From: Nitrosomonas sp. PY1
GTDB taxonomy: Bacteria > Pseudomonadota > Gammaproteobacteria > Burkholderiales > Nitrosomonadaceae
Assembly (NCBI RefSeq): GCF_022836435.1
Contig: NZ_BQXC01000001.1
Location: 1,810,121-1,874,120 of the forward strand
Direction: 5' to 3'
DNA length: 64,000 bases
Part shown: piece after piece, positions 47,426 through 56,537 of the stretch
How the letters are laid out: each line of letters starts with the position of its first letter
Numbering within the stretch: the first letter of the stretch is position 1
The notes under the pieces: model-generated
Told to the model about the DNA's origin: nothing
Database searches by the model: none
What the model saw: the letters and a program-made list of their open reading frames with translations, nothing else
Translations under genes and position numbers: made by a program

Positions 47426-50400
47426 TAATTTATTTTCTCCAATTTCTGTTTTCTTGACAGGAAAGCACTGCGTTGCCGCTGTGCTCGTTGTAAATGGCGA
47501 GGCAAGGATGAAACTGTATGCATTTCACTTTGCCCAAGAAATCTGGCCAAGCTGGCTACTGTGGTGTATTTGAACAAGTCGACAATGGCCACCGATATGT
47601 CCAATTCGGCCTCCAGGTTTTGCTTGACCTTGATCAATAACAGCGAATGGCCACCCAAATCAAAAAAATTATGGTGCAGCCCCACTTGCGGAATGTGCAG
47701 CACCGCCGCCCAGATTCCGGCAATCTTCGCTTCCAGATCGTTAACCGGCGGATCGTAATCGGACGCATCCGAATGATCCGGTACGGGCAGCGCCTGCCGG
47801 TCGATCTTACCGTTTGGCGTGAGCGGCAGCGTATCGAGGAAAACGATCACCCCCGGCACCATATAGTCCGGCAGTACCGCCGACAATACCGTTTTCAACG
47901 TCGGCGCATTCCTGTGTCCGGCATCCGGCATACCGACATAGGCGATCAGCCGCAAACCGTGCGGACCGTTCTGCGCAATCACGGCAGCCTCACGCACATG
48001 ATCCAGCGCCAGCAATTGCGCTTCGATTTCACCCAGTTCGACGCGAAAACCACGCAACTTGATTTGCTGATCGGCACGCCCCCAGTATTCCAGTTGAGCG
48101 TCGCTACGCCAGCGCACCAGATCGCCGGTGCGGTACAAGCGTCCTCCCTGCGGATCGAATGGATCGGCGACGAAACGCTCGGCGGTCAGACCCGGCCGGT
48201 CGAGATAGCCGCGCGCCAAACCTGTGCCGCCGATATAGAGCTCCCCGATGGCACCAGAGGGCGCGAGATTCAATTCCGCATCCAGCACGTAAGCACAGCG
48301 CTTGCCCACCGGCTGGCCGATCGGCATGAATTCGCCATCCAGTTGTTCTAACAAATCCTGCCCAGAATCACCGACCCAGGCGGTCGGAGTGATGATTGTT
48401 TCGGTCGGACCGTAGGCATTTACCAGCCGCGCTTGCCGGAATCGCGCACGCGCTGCGGCAACGTCGGCGGTATGCCAGGCTTCGCCACCGACAATACAGA
48501 CCCGGACCGAATGATCGATCCCCTCCAGCAATGGCAGAAGCATGCGCAAATAGGCCGGTGGCAGATGCAAACGATTGATGTGCTGCGTCGCGATGAGCTC
48601 GGCAAATCCCTCGCCTGCCAGTTGTTCCGGAGAAGACAATACCAGAGCAGCGCCCGCCATCAACGGTGTCATCCATTGTTCCGCAGCCGCATCGAAGTTG
48701 ATGGAAAAAAACATCAATTCCCGGTCACCGGCGCGCACATCATAAACCGGCTCGATTGCAGCCAAATGCATCGCCAATGCGCCATGCGCCACTGACACCC
48801 CCTTCGGCCGTCCGGTCGATCCCGAGGTATAAATGACATACGCCAGATTGTCCAGATGCAGTACAACCATCGGATTGTTTGTATCGCCTGCTGCGGTGAT
48901 TGCATGATCGAGCTCGACCACGGTCAGATCATCCCCTGTCGGCAGTTTTTCGAGAAATTGCGATTGAGTCAGCAGCAAGCGAATGCCGCTGTCCTTGATC
49001 ATGTAATCCAGCCGTTCTTGCGGATATTCGGGATCGAGCGGCACATAGCAGCCGCCAGCCTTCAGTATGGCCAACAACCCGACCGGCAAAACGGCTGAAT
49101 CACGCGCCACGGCAATACCCACACGCACTTCCGGTCGCACACCTAGATTGATCAAGCGGTGAGCCAACTGGTTGGCGCAGTTATTCAATTCGGCATAACT
49201 GAGTTGTAACGACCGGGTAACGATTGCAACCGCATCGGGATGCTTTTCGGCTTGCATTTCGAAACGCTGCTGTACCGGTGAACCATGCGTGAAATTCGCA
49301 TTCGGTTTTCCCCGGGTATGCAGCAACCGAATTTCGGCTTCATCCAGCAATGCGATTTCGCCGATGGCTGTTCCGGGGTGCGTAGCGAGCGCCTGCACAA
49401 TGCGCAGATACTGGCTTGCCATCCGCTCCACCGTCGCCCGATCGAACAAATCGGCCGCATAAATGAAGTGACCGCTGAGCTGTCCATCGGGCGATTCGAC
49501 CGTCTCCAGGCGGAACTCCAGCTGACCGTCGGACTCCGGCAAGGCATACCCGCTGGCCTGCAATCCCGTGTACTGCTGCAACAGCCGGTAATCCAGTTGC
49601 ACATGATTCAACGTGACTTGAAACAGAGGGCTGTGCCGCAAATCCCGTTGCGGTTGGAGCGCTTCCACCAATTGCTCGAATGGCAAATCCTGATAGTCCT
49701 GAGCGTTGATCGCATCCTCCCGCACCTGCAGCAGCAATTCATCGAGCGTCATGCGCCCGTGCAAGCGCCCGCGCATGACCTGGGTATTGACGAAAAATCC
49801 GATCAGCGATGCCGTCTCGATCCGGTTACGATTGGCAACCGGTACACCAATCCGGATATCCGGCTGCCCCGTGTGACGGTACAGCAGCACCTGCAAAGCG
49901 ACGAGCAGAGCCATGAATAAGGTGATCTCCCTGGCTGCCGACAACTGCCGTAACGATTGCACGGCATCATCCGGAAAATCGAAGCGGTAGCGTGCAGCGC
50001 GATAATGCGTCACCGGTTTTCTAACATGATCGACCGGTAGGCGCAGCACGTCGTGTTCCGAGCCCAGGTAATTCTTCCAGTAAGCCAGTTGCCGGTCTTT
50101 TTCACCTGCATCCAACCAGCGCATCTGCCATTGCGCGTAGTCCGCATATTGCACCGGTAACGCCGGCAGACTGACCGTCCGTTGTTGCACGTGCGCCTGA
50201 TAACCGGCTGCCAGTTCATTCAGCAATATTTGCAGCGAAGCAGCGTCGGAAATGATGTGGTGCATCACAAGTACCAGAATCTGTTCGTGACTGGTTAACC
50301 GGATCACCGCAACTCGCAACAAGGGGTCACGGGTCAAGTCGAATGGCTGCGACAGCAAGCGCGTGACTTCCATTTGAATACGCCGGTCGAGCTCCGATTG

Positions 50401-52725
50401 CGATATCGCTGTCAGATCAATCTCCGGTATTGGCAGGTGCAGCGACGGCAAAATCACCTGTCCCACGATACCGGTGCCACTAATGCCGTAATTCGTGCGC
50501 AGCGTTTCATGGCGTTCGATCAAATCATCCAAACTGACGCGCAGCGCATGCAGATTCAGTTCGCCCGTCAGGCGGACCGCATGCTGAACATGAAAAGCGG
50601 TACTACCCGGGTCGAGTTGCCACAAAAACCATAACCGCTGCTGACCGTACGACAAGGGTAACGTAGCGGTGCGTTCGCATTGGGTGATTCTGTGCTCATC
50701 GTTGATCCTCCCGCCTTGCACTCCCCGATTCGCGATCAGTTGGCGGATGATCGCCGCGCATTCATGCAGTCGCGGGTTTTGAAACAAATGACGCGCAGTA
50801 AAAGAAATTTGCCAATGATCACAAATCCGGGCAACTGCTTGAATCGCTTTGAGTGAATTGCCGCCGACTGCAAAGAAATGATCGTCGCGGCTCGGTCCGG
50901 TGCTCCCCAGTATCGCTTCCCAAATGACGGCGACCTCACGCTCGGTATCATCCTGGAACGCTTGATCCATTCGATTGCCACCGCCGAGCGCGAAACGACC
51001 GTATTCATAGATTGCATAAGCATCCAGCGTATGATCGATCCAGCCTTGTCGGCACGCGGCACGTTGCAACTTTCCACTCGAAGTTTTAGGCAATGCGCCG
51101 GGATTCAACAATACGGCGACCGACAGAGATTCATGACAACTGGCACTGACAGCTTCTGCGAGTACTTGTACCAAAGTTTCCGCGCTGACCAGTTTTTGCA
51201 TATTGCGCGATATTTCGGCGGCGACACCGATGCCTTCGCCTTCTTCGCTCTCCACGGAAAATACTGCGACCCGGCCTTTGCGCACTGCATCGACTTCATC
51301 CTCGATGATCAGTTCTATATCCTGCGGATAAATGTTTTGTCCGCGCATGATGATCAGATCCTTGAGTCTTCCCATGAGGTAAAGCTGCCGTGCATGCACG
51401 AAACCCAGATCGCCGGTACGCAACCAGCGCGACCCGTCATGCTGCACAAATGCTACCGCGGTTTCTTGCGGGCGCTGCCAGTAACCCTGCGCCAGACTGT
51501 CACCGCTGGTCCAGATCTCGCCAACCTGATCGTCCGACAATGCAATATGTGTCTCCGGATCGACGATTCTGACGGCATGGCCGGATGCCGGGAAACCACA
51601 GGCAACGACCGGAATCCCTTGCTCGGATCGCTCCGCTCTGCCTTGCGCCAGTAATTCAGGTGAGAACTGCTGCGCTTTCATGCCTTCACCGCGCACCCCG
51701 CCGGTCACGAACAGTGTGGCTTCCGCCAAGCCGTAGCAAGGATATAGGGTTCCCGCAGGAAAGCCAGCCGGTTCGAAACGCTCGACAAAGGCACGCATGG
51801 TGTCTCGCCGTACCGGTTCGGCACCGCAGAAGGCAACCCGCCAGCAGGACAAATCCAATGCCTGCAATTGCGAATCTCTGATTCGATCGGCGCACAGCTG
51901 AAAGGCGAAATTCGGTGCACCACTGACCGTGGCACGATAGCGTGAAATGACTTCCAGCCAACGTACCGGGCGCTCGATAAAAAACTTGGGGGTCATCAGG
52001 ATTACCGGCACCCCGCGGTGAAGCGGCTGCAACAACCCGCCGATCAATCCCATATCGTGATACAGCGGCAGCCAACTGACAAAAATATCGTCGGCAACGA
52101 TCGACATGCCCTCTTCAAATGCCCGTGCATTTGTCATCAGGTTATGATGACTGACCATGACTCCTTTCGGAACGGCCGTTGAGCCCGAGGTATACTGTAA
52201 AAAAGCGATATCCTCAACTTGCGGTTCAAGTACTCGCCAATCCAGCGAACGGTTATCATCGACGGTATCAACGGTCAACACCGGAATACCGCCTAACTGC
52301 ATCGTGCCGGCATCATTCAGCAAAGGTACGCCGTCACGGATGGTCACGATGCATTGTGCCCGGGCATCCGCAGCGATTGCCAGCAATCTTGCCATATGCT
52401 GCTCTTTTATCGTTTCCGGTGGAAATACCGGCACTGCGATTGCTCCGGCGTAGAGACATGCAAGGAAACCGATCACGTAGTGCTCATCGTTTTCCATCAG
52501 CAACAGCACTCGCCCACCTGGCATCACATGGCTCTGCAATTCTGCTGCGAAAGCCTTTGCACGCTGATCAAGCTGCCGGTAATCGAAGCGCTTCTCCTGC
52601 CAGCCGCCATTCACTTCGGATACGGTTATCAGTGCTGTATCATCGGGCCTTGTCAAAGCCAATTCTTGCAGGTGTGTTACCAGATTCACCGGAAAATCAC
52701 GACTCGGAATCAATCTTGTGTTCAT
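47425..52725 (-). CDS. FAAL-T-C-A-T loading and first NRPS module
   Basis: 1,766-aa starter enzyme. Residues about 1-580 are a fatty acyl-AMP ligase: YTSGSTAVPKGVMVSHHNL, SWLPLYHDMGLIGGLLQPL, CYGLAEATLFVTGG, and RTGDLGFV followed by GRLKDLIIMRGQNIYPQDIE. A T domain follows (AVGGNSLKAIQAV, near 630), then C (LSYGQQRLWFLWQLDPGS, MHHIISDAAS), A (YTSGSTGRPKGVSVAHG, pocket code by eye DAEHCVAITK) and T (DLGGHSLLLIK, near 1690). It should activate a fatty acid without CoA, load it on T, and acylate the first amino acid. In the C domain the HHxxxDG Gly is Ala. The start ATG 52725 follows AGGAAA; 96 bp separate it from the PPTase gene. Confidence 0.94.
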   Translation of the reverse strand: MNTRLIPSRDFPVNLVTHLQELALTRPDDTALITVSEVNGGWQEKRFDYRQLDQRAKAFAAELQSHVMPGGRVLLLMENDEHYVIGFLACLYAGAIAVPVFPPETIKEQHMARLLAIAADARAQCIVTIRDGVPLLNDAGTMQLGGIPVLTVDTVDDNRSLDWRVLEPQVEDIAFLQYTSGSTAVPKGVMVSHHNLMTNARAFEEGMSIVADDIFVSWLPLYHDMGLIGGLLQPLHRGVPVILMTPKFFIERPVRWLEVISRYRATVSGAPNFAFQLCADRIRDSQLQALDLSCWRVAFCGAEPVRRDTMRAFVERFEPAGFPAGTLYPCYGLAEATLFVTGGVRGEGMKAQQFSPELLAQGRAERSEQGIPVVACGFPASGHAVRIVDPETHIALSDDQVGEIWTSGDSLAQGYWQRPQETAVAFVQHDGSRWLRTGDLGFVHARQLYLMGRLKDLIIMRGQNIYPQDIELIIEDEVDAVRKGRVAVFSVESEEGEGIGVAAEISRNMQKLVSAETLVQVLAEAVSASCHESLSVAVLLNPGALPKTSSGKLQRAACRQGWIDHTLDAYAIYEYGRFALGGGNRMDQAFQDDTEREVAVIWEAILGSTGPSRDDHFFAVGGNSLKAIQAVARICDHWQISFTARHLFQNPRLHECAAIIRQLIANRGVQGGRINDEHRITQCERTATLPLSYGQQRLWFLWQLDPGSTAFHVQHAVRLTGELNLHALRVSLDDLIERHETLRTNYGISGTGIVGQVILPSLHLPIPEIDLTAISQSELDRRIQMEVTRLLSQPFDLTRDPLLRVAVIRLTSHEQILVLVMHHIISDAASLQILLNELAAGYQAHVQQRTVSLPALPVQYADYAQWQMRWLDAGEKDRQLAYWKNYLGSEHDVLRLPVDHVRKPVTHYRAARYRFDFPDDAVQSLRQLSAAREITLFMALLVALQVLLYRHTGQPDIRIGVPVANRNRIETASLIGFFVNTQVMRGRLHGRMTLDELLLQVREDAINAQDYQDLPFEQLVEALQPQRDLRHSPLFQVTLNHVQLDYRLLQQYTGLQASGYALPESDGQLEFRLETVESPDGQLSGHFIYAADLFDRATVERMASQYLRIVQALATHPGTAIGEIALLDEAEIRLLHTRGKPNANFTHGSPVQQRFEMQAEKHPDAVAIVTRSLQLSYAELNNCANQLAHRLINLGVRPEVRVGIAVARDSAVLPVGLLAILKAGGCYVPLDPEYPQERLDYMIKDSGIRLLLTQSQFLEKLPTGDDLTVVELDHAITAAGDTNNPMVVLHLDNLAYVIYTSGSTGRPKGVSVAHGALAMHLAAIEPVYDVRAGDRELMFFSINFDAAAEQWMTPLMAGAALVLSSPEQLAGEGFAELIATQHINRLHLPPAYLRMLLPLLEGIDHSVRVCIVGGEAWHTADVAAARARFRQARLVNAYGPTETIITPTAWVGDSGQDLLEQLDGEFMPIGQPVGKRCAYVLDAELNLAPSGAIGELYIGGTGLARGYLDRPGLTAERFVADPFDPQGGRLYRTGDLVRWRSDAQLEYWGRADQQIKLRGFRVELGEIEAQLLALDHVREAAVIAQNGPHGLRLIAYVGMPDAGHRNAPTLKTVLSAVLPDYMVPGVIVFLDTLPLTPNGKIDRQALPVPDHSDASDYDPPVNDLEAKIAGIWAAVLHIPQVGLHHNFFDLGGHSLLLIKVKQNLEAELDISVAIVDLFKYTTVASLARFLGQSEMHTVSSLPRHLQRAQRQRSAFLSRKQKLEKIN

Positions 52726-52821
52726 AACAATTTTCCTGGGGTTGCCCTAATGATAGGAAGTACCTGATATTTCAGATATGAAAATGTTAAAAATTCCCTG
52801 TCTCATGGTGATTACTCTGAA

Positions 52822-53463
52822 TTAGTGAATCAAAGCCAGTGCCGCAGCGTAATTCTCTGGAGCTTCAATTGGCCAGGCGCGGATATTCCCCCAATCCGGA
52901 TGTTCATGCGCGATGCAGTAACGACTACCAGGTTCAGGCAACACGGAAATGTCTTGCAGATTCTCCGCAATCCCCAGTCCCAGGGCTTTCAATACCGCTT
53001 CCTTCGCTACCCACAGATCGACAAACCGTTTTTCCGGCCAACATGCCCGGGTACTTTCCAACGGCGATAACACATAATGGATTAACCCGGTGATATCGCG
53101 ATCGCACCGTTCGATGTCAATCCCGATTTTGCCCGCTGAAGACATGGCAATCAGCGCAAAACTACCGGCATGAGCGAGATTGAATTGAATTTCGGTATGT
53201 TGTGCCAGATAAGGCTTACCGAACGCAGTGATTGAGATGGTTAACCGTTCAGGCAAAATCCCAACACGCTCAGCCAGCAATCGCTTCAATGCAGCGCGCG
53301 CCGATACGAAGCGGATCTGGTCTTGATAGTGATGAAAACTTCGCGCCCGGAATTGTTCTGTTACGCTGAGAAGTGGCCAGTCGTACGCTAACTGTGCCGA
53401 GGTAAATGCGAATTCGAGCAACCATGCATCGATATTCTCCGGTACTGCCTCAAGCCGTCGCAT
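52822..53463 (-). CDS. Sfp-type 4'-phosphopantetheinyl transferase
   Basis: Attaches the phosphopantetheine arm to the carrier domains of the assembly line. The Sfp family motifs are present: FNLAHAGSFALIAMSS, IGIDIERCDRD (the Mg2+-binding Asp and Glu) and LWVAKEAVLKALGLG (the W-x-x-K-E-A block). ATG 53463 has GGGGGGAGG 10 nt upstream, so the longer form from 53496 is unlikely. The gene overlaps the thioesterase gene by 14 bp. About 213 aa, normal size. Confidence 0.93.
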   Translation of the reverse strand: MRRLEAVPENIDAWLLEFAFTSAQLAYDWPLLSVTEQFRARSFHHYQDQIRFVSARAALKRLLAERVGILPERLTISITAFGKPYLAQHTEIQFNLAHAGSFALIAMSSAGKIGIDIERCDRDITGLIHYVLSPLESTRACWPEKRFVDLWVAKEAVLKALGLGIAENLQDISVLPEPGSRYCIAHEHPDWGNIRAWPIEAPENYAAALALIH

Positions 53464-54187
53464 AGATGTCACACCTCCCCCCTTCTTGGCTCTCAAGCAA
53501 GCGTTTCTTTACAACATGGATGAACCATTCTTCCGATTGTCGCAGAAAGAAATGTCCGCCGTCGAACCAATCGAGTGTAAACGTTCGACTGCCTTCCTGT
53601 TGCCATAGATTCAGATTGTTCGCCCCGATCGTATCTGACCTGCCGCCGAAACAGCGAATCGGAACAGGAAGTGGTTCATGCTTTGTATATTGAAAACTGC
53701 CGCATACGCGGTAATCGATCCGTAGCAAGTCCAATATCATGGCCAGCAATTCTGGACTGTTGAGTACTTCTTCCGGCGTGCCGCCTTGCTTACTCAAGTC
53801 CGCGATCAATGCGGCTTCAGTGCAGATTTTTTGATAGCGCTGAGTATCTTGCTGTGCCGGAGCCGCACATCCCGAAACCATCAACACGTCCGGCAGGTGC
53901 GCTTTCAATCGATGTAAATGCTGTGCGATACCATAAGCCAACAACGCTCCCATACTATGGCCGAAAAGCGCGTAGCTTCCTTGAGCCGTCAATGCAATTT
54001 CCCGACTCAGGATGTCAACCAGCATCCGGTAATTTTCTTGTGGATTTTCACCCAAGCGGCTACCACGCCCCGGTAATTCCACTGGAACTACTTCTATCCA
54101 TGAAGGCAACAATCTTTTCCAGCGCAAATACATCATCGCGCTGGCACCTGCACACGGCAAACAATAAAGTATTAAGTGGCGAGACAT
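53450..54187 (-). CDS. type II thioesterase
   Basis: 245-aa alpha/beta-hydrolase that edits mis-primed carrier domains of NRPS/PKS systems. Motifs: YCLPCAGASAMMYLRW at the N-terminus, VELPGRGSRLGE, the nucleophile elbow YALFGHSMGALLAYGIA with the catalytic Ser, and the late His in WFDGGHFFLRQSEEW. It follows mbtH by 12 bp and overlaps the PPTase gene, so the three are one transcript. Confidence 0.93.
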   Translation of the reverse strand: MSRHLILYCLPCAGASAMMYLRWKRLLPSWIEVVPVELPGRGSRLGENPQENYRMLVDILSREIALTAQGSYALFGHSMGALLAYGIAQHLHRLKAHLPDVLMVSGCAAPAQQDTQRYQKICTEAALIADLSKQGGTPEEVLNSPELLAMILDLLRIDYRVCGSFQYTKHEPLPVPIRCFGGRSDTIGANNLNLWQQEGSRTFTLDWFDGGHFFLRQSEEWFIHVVKKRLLESQEGGRCDIYATA

Positions 54188-54199
54188 ATAAATACCCGC

Positions 54200-54415
54200 C
54201 TACGACGCATTGTCCATGAATTGCCGCAGACTGAGCGGACGCATGTCGGTCCATACATCCTCGACATAACTCAAACAGGCTTTTTTATCACCCATAAACC
54301 CGGCATCACGCCAACCATCAGGTATTGCTTTCCATTCCGGCCACAGTGAATACTGCTCCTCGTGATTGACCAATACCCGGAACACACCATCTTCACGATC
54401 GAAACAACTCGTCAT
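54200..54415 (-). CDS. MbtH-like protein
   Basis: Small chaperone-like partner that many A domains need for folding and activity. The family signature [24 protein letters not shown] is intact, followed by [21 protein letters not shown] 54415 ([10 protein letters not shown]) is preferred: AAGGAA lies 7 nt upstream and the protein then starts like its relatives; the ATG at 54442 has no site. It is the first gene after the ECF sigma gene, with a 126-bp gap that may carry a sigma-dependent promoter. Confidence 0.95.
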   Translation of the reverse strand: MTSCFDREDGVFRVLVNHEEQYSLWPEWKAIPDGWRDAGFMGDKKACLSYVEDVWTDMRPLSLRQFMDNAS

Positions 54416-54541
54416 TGCTATTTCCTTATCAATTAAATTCAATCATTATATTAATGAGAATAAGAATGCTTCTTACTCCAATAGACGAATCAATTTAGGA
54501 AAAATCCAAGGAATTTATAAAACTTTTAAGTTTGGTCCAGC

Positions 54542-55063
54542 TTATGACCTTCTGGATAAAGCTTCTTTGCAATGACGAACAGCGGTATGGATTAGAATGT
54601 TTACTAAAGAAACAGATATTTGGAGTTCTTCCGCAATCATGCGTTGCGTGTATCCCTCAAGATGATAAAGCTCAAATACCCTGCGAGTTCTCTCCGGAAG
54701 CTCGCCTAATGCCATCACTATCAGATTTAAACTCTGAGAGTGCATCAAATAGATATCCGGTGTGCGTAGCTTGTCAGGCACTAAAAGACCTTCTTCTTCA
54801 CTATCGAACAAACCTAACTCGAACATGGAACGACGATATTGATCAATTGCCATATTACGCACAGCCTGGAATAAATAGGCAATTGGCTGTTTTACTTCCG
54901 ATTTATTATCGGGACAGTCCAGAATCTTGAGATAAGCATCGTGAATCACATCATCAGCTCGATCCCAGTCTCCTAAAATCTTAAATGCGACTCGCCGCAA
55001 TTGCGTTCGATGCGCAATAAATAACATATCGACTTGCAAATCCCATCCATCTTCAGCATTCAT
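54542..55063 (-). CDS. FecI/PvdS-like ECF sigma factor
   Basis: 173-aa iron-type ECF sigma factor. Region 2: FIAHRTQLRRVAFKILGDWDRADDVIHDAYLKIL and AYLFQAVRNMAIDQYRR. Region 4: LGELPERTRRVFELYHLEGYTQRMIAEELQISVSLVNILIHTAVRHCKEAL. These match the FecI/PvdS subgroup that switches on siderophore genes. No FecR-type anti-sigma gene is adjacent, as for PvdS and OrbS. Its ATG has no Shine-Dalgarno but overlaps the stop of a 51-codon ORF (ATGA). A Fur box lies about 315 bp upstream, so it is probably iron-repressed and in turn drives the NRPS/PKS genes. Confidence 0.9.
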   Translation of the reverse strand: MNAEDGWDLQVDMLFIAHRTQLRRVAFKILGDWDRADDVIHDAYLKILDCPDNKSEVKQPIAYLFQAVRNMAIDQYRRSMFELGLFDSEEEGLLVPDKLRTPDIYLMHSQSLNLIVMALGELPERTRRVFELYHLEGYTQRMIAEELQISVSLVNILIHTAVRHCKEALSRRS

Positions 55064-55215
55064 AATAATGAATCAATTGGCTGGAAATTAAGGCGGCATG
55101 GTTGTGCGGAACTCTGTAGATTAGTAACTCGGAATAGTATCTTTCGCCCACCAATAATGATTGACCAACAATACGATATTAGAACCGTATACTTAATTTT
55201 CTTTCTCCCAACCAT
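55060..55215 (-). CDS. 51-aa leader ORF translationally coupled to the sigma gene
   Basis: A short ORF not recognised as any family: MVGRKKIKYTVLISYCWSII at the start, basic overall, with two Cys. Its ATG at 55215 is preceded by GGAG with an 8-nt spacer. Its stop TGA overlaps the sigma ATG (ATGA), and the sigma gene has no ribosome-binding site of its own. This arrangement suggests that translation of the leader delivers ribosomes to the sigma gene. Alternatively it is a chance ORF and the sigma start lies elsewhere. Confidence 0.5.
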   Translation of the reverse strand: MVGRKKIKYTVLISYCWSIIIGGRKILFRVTNLQSSAQPCRLNFQPIDSLL

Positions 55216-55374
55216 GACGTTATCTCCAAATGAGTGGCGTGATAGCTGGCTGGCAAATAATGTGAGTTTGTTGGCTGGCTAGAAGTTATTTTCTTACTGT
55301 TAAGCTAAGATACAAATATTGTTTAACGGTGCAGATCTGATTAAATGAGAATATTCAGGCAAATCCAAAAGTTA

Positions 55375-55401
55375 AATTGATAATAATAATTATTATCAAT
55401 T
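55375..55401. promoter_or_regulatory. Fur box upstream of the siderophore-type gene cluster
   Basis: A 27-bp palindrome (13-bp perfect arms around one A). Its core GATAATAATAATTATTATC (55379-55397) matches the classical 19-bp Fur consensus GATAATGATAATCATTATC at 17 positions. It precedes the leader ORF and ECF sigma gene on the minus strand. Iron-loaded Fur bound here would repress the sigma factor and hence the assembly line. Confidence 0.82.
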
Positions 55402-55420
55402 AAATTGTAAAATTTAAATG

Positions 55421-55452
55421 GAGAGTATAAAAAAGTGAGATGTATTTTTTTC
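55421..55452 (+). repeat. orphan end of an ISKra4-type element
   Basis: GAGAGTATAAAAAAGTGAGA followed by TGTATTTTTTTC. This differs from the transposase-side ends of the two ISKra4 copies at only three positions in 32. No transposase follows: the IS6-type remnant begins about 55 bp later. It marks the former position of a third, now lost, ISKra4-type copy beside the Fur box. Confidence 0.7.
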
Positions 55453-55506
55453 GGTTATGTCGCAAATATTTAAACGAGGTGCAGCGAGCACATCCTTCAG
55501 GCAAAG

Positions 55507-56187
55507 TTATCCTGCAAGGCTAGCAAACTGCTGAAATCCGGGCAACCCTTGTCGGTTCAGCTGCCCCTTTCGGATCATGTGTGCGGTTTCAATGCCAGCA
55601 CAGGGTTGCCTCGGCAGAATGGAATGCCTTGAAACCCAGCATAGGCCGGGTAATTCTTTTGATAAATCTATGGTCTCGTTCGACGATGTTGTTCAGGTAT
55701 TTGATTTGGCGAATCTCAACCAGGTGGTACCAGCCAAGCCACAAAAGAAGAAGGTTGAGGTTCAACAAACCGGCATAATTGGCTCCGCTTTTGTCGATAA
55801 CGACCTTTTCTGGCAGACCGTTTGAGCCTACCGTGTGTAGAAAGAAATGGGGGGCTGCTTCTTCGTCGCGGCGTTCGGATAGCATGAAATCCAAGGTATC
55901 GCCGTACTTGTCGATGGCACGGTACAGGTACATTGCCTCTTGACCTCGATATAGGTCTCATCAGTCCGCCATGACGGATTGCCGAGACGCTTCCTTTTCT
56001 TCGCTACCTGGGCAAGTGCCCTGGAATACTTGATGACCCAGCGGTCAAGTGTGGCGTGATCAAGAGTGACACCGCGTTCAGCCATGATCTCCTCCAGGTC
56101 CCGGTACGACACGCTGTAGCGGACATAAAAGTAAACGGCATAGAGAACGACAGCTTCTGGGTAGTGGCAACCTTTGAAAGTGAGCAT
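55507..56187 (-). pseudogene. IS6-family transposase with two frameshifts
   Basis: Transposase of the IS6/IS26 family. The N-terminal part (MLTFKGCHYPEAVVLYAVYFYVRYSVSYRDLEEIMAERGVTLDHATLDRWV) and first catalytic Asp (WRTDETYIEVK) are in one frame. The frame shifts near 55930-55945, then reads MYLYRAIDKYGDTLDFMLSERRDE, VVIDKSGANYAG and NNIVERDHRFIKRITRPMLGFKAFHSAEATL. It shifts again near 55600, after which AGIETAHMIRKGQLNRQGLPGFQQF runs to a stop at 55507. Probably inactive. Confidence 0.85.
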
Positions 56188-56312
56188 GATCGGTGTTGCG
56201 GTGACAAGGAAAATACCAAGACTAACACCACACGCTAAAATTTGCGACAGAACCTTTTATTGCAAGTCCTTATAAACTCTGGGATTCTGGAAGATTATGC
56301 AACCTCCGCGCA

Positions 56313-56537
56313 GTGCTGAAACTGGCTTTTCCGGGTGGATTCCAATATCACCGAAATACAGGACTTAGAACCGCTGAAACCCCATTACCGTTCAAGGTGT
56401 TAGGGAGGCTAGAAAGCAAGCAAATTGAAGTGGCGGAGACGGAGTGTGAATCTTCGAACCGCATTTTGGAGGTTTTAGAGGAATGGAACGACTATCTCAA
56501 GCATAATGTTCCGTACTATCAGGAGCCGTTACCATGA
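56313..56537 (+). CDS. possible remnant of a gene upstream of mobC, 74 aa
   Basis: A short open frame ending LEVLEEWNDYLKHNVPYYQEPLP, whose stop overlaps the mobC start (ATGA). The coupling and the acidic C-terminal half suggest the 3' end of a real mobilisation-operon gene, truncated upstream at the IS6 remnant. The N-terminal part (MLKLAFPGGFQYHRN) has little coding character. No family recognised. Confidence 0.35.
   Translation: MLKLAFPGGFQYHRNTGLRTAETPLPFKVLGRLESKQIEVAETECESSNRILEVLEEWNDYLKHNVPYYQEPLP

Noticed and set aside
54443..54541. Second Fur-like or PvdS-type promoter between the sigma gene and mbtH
   Set aside because: AT-rich symmetry such as gaatgcttcttac is present, and TAAAT and CGTC occur, but the spacing does not fit a PvdS or OrbS promoter and the Fur match is weak.
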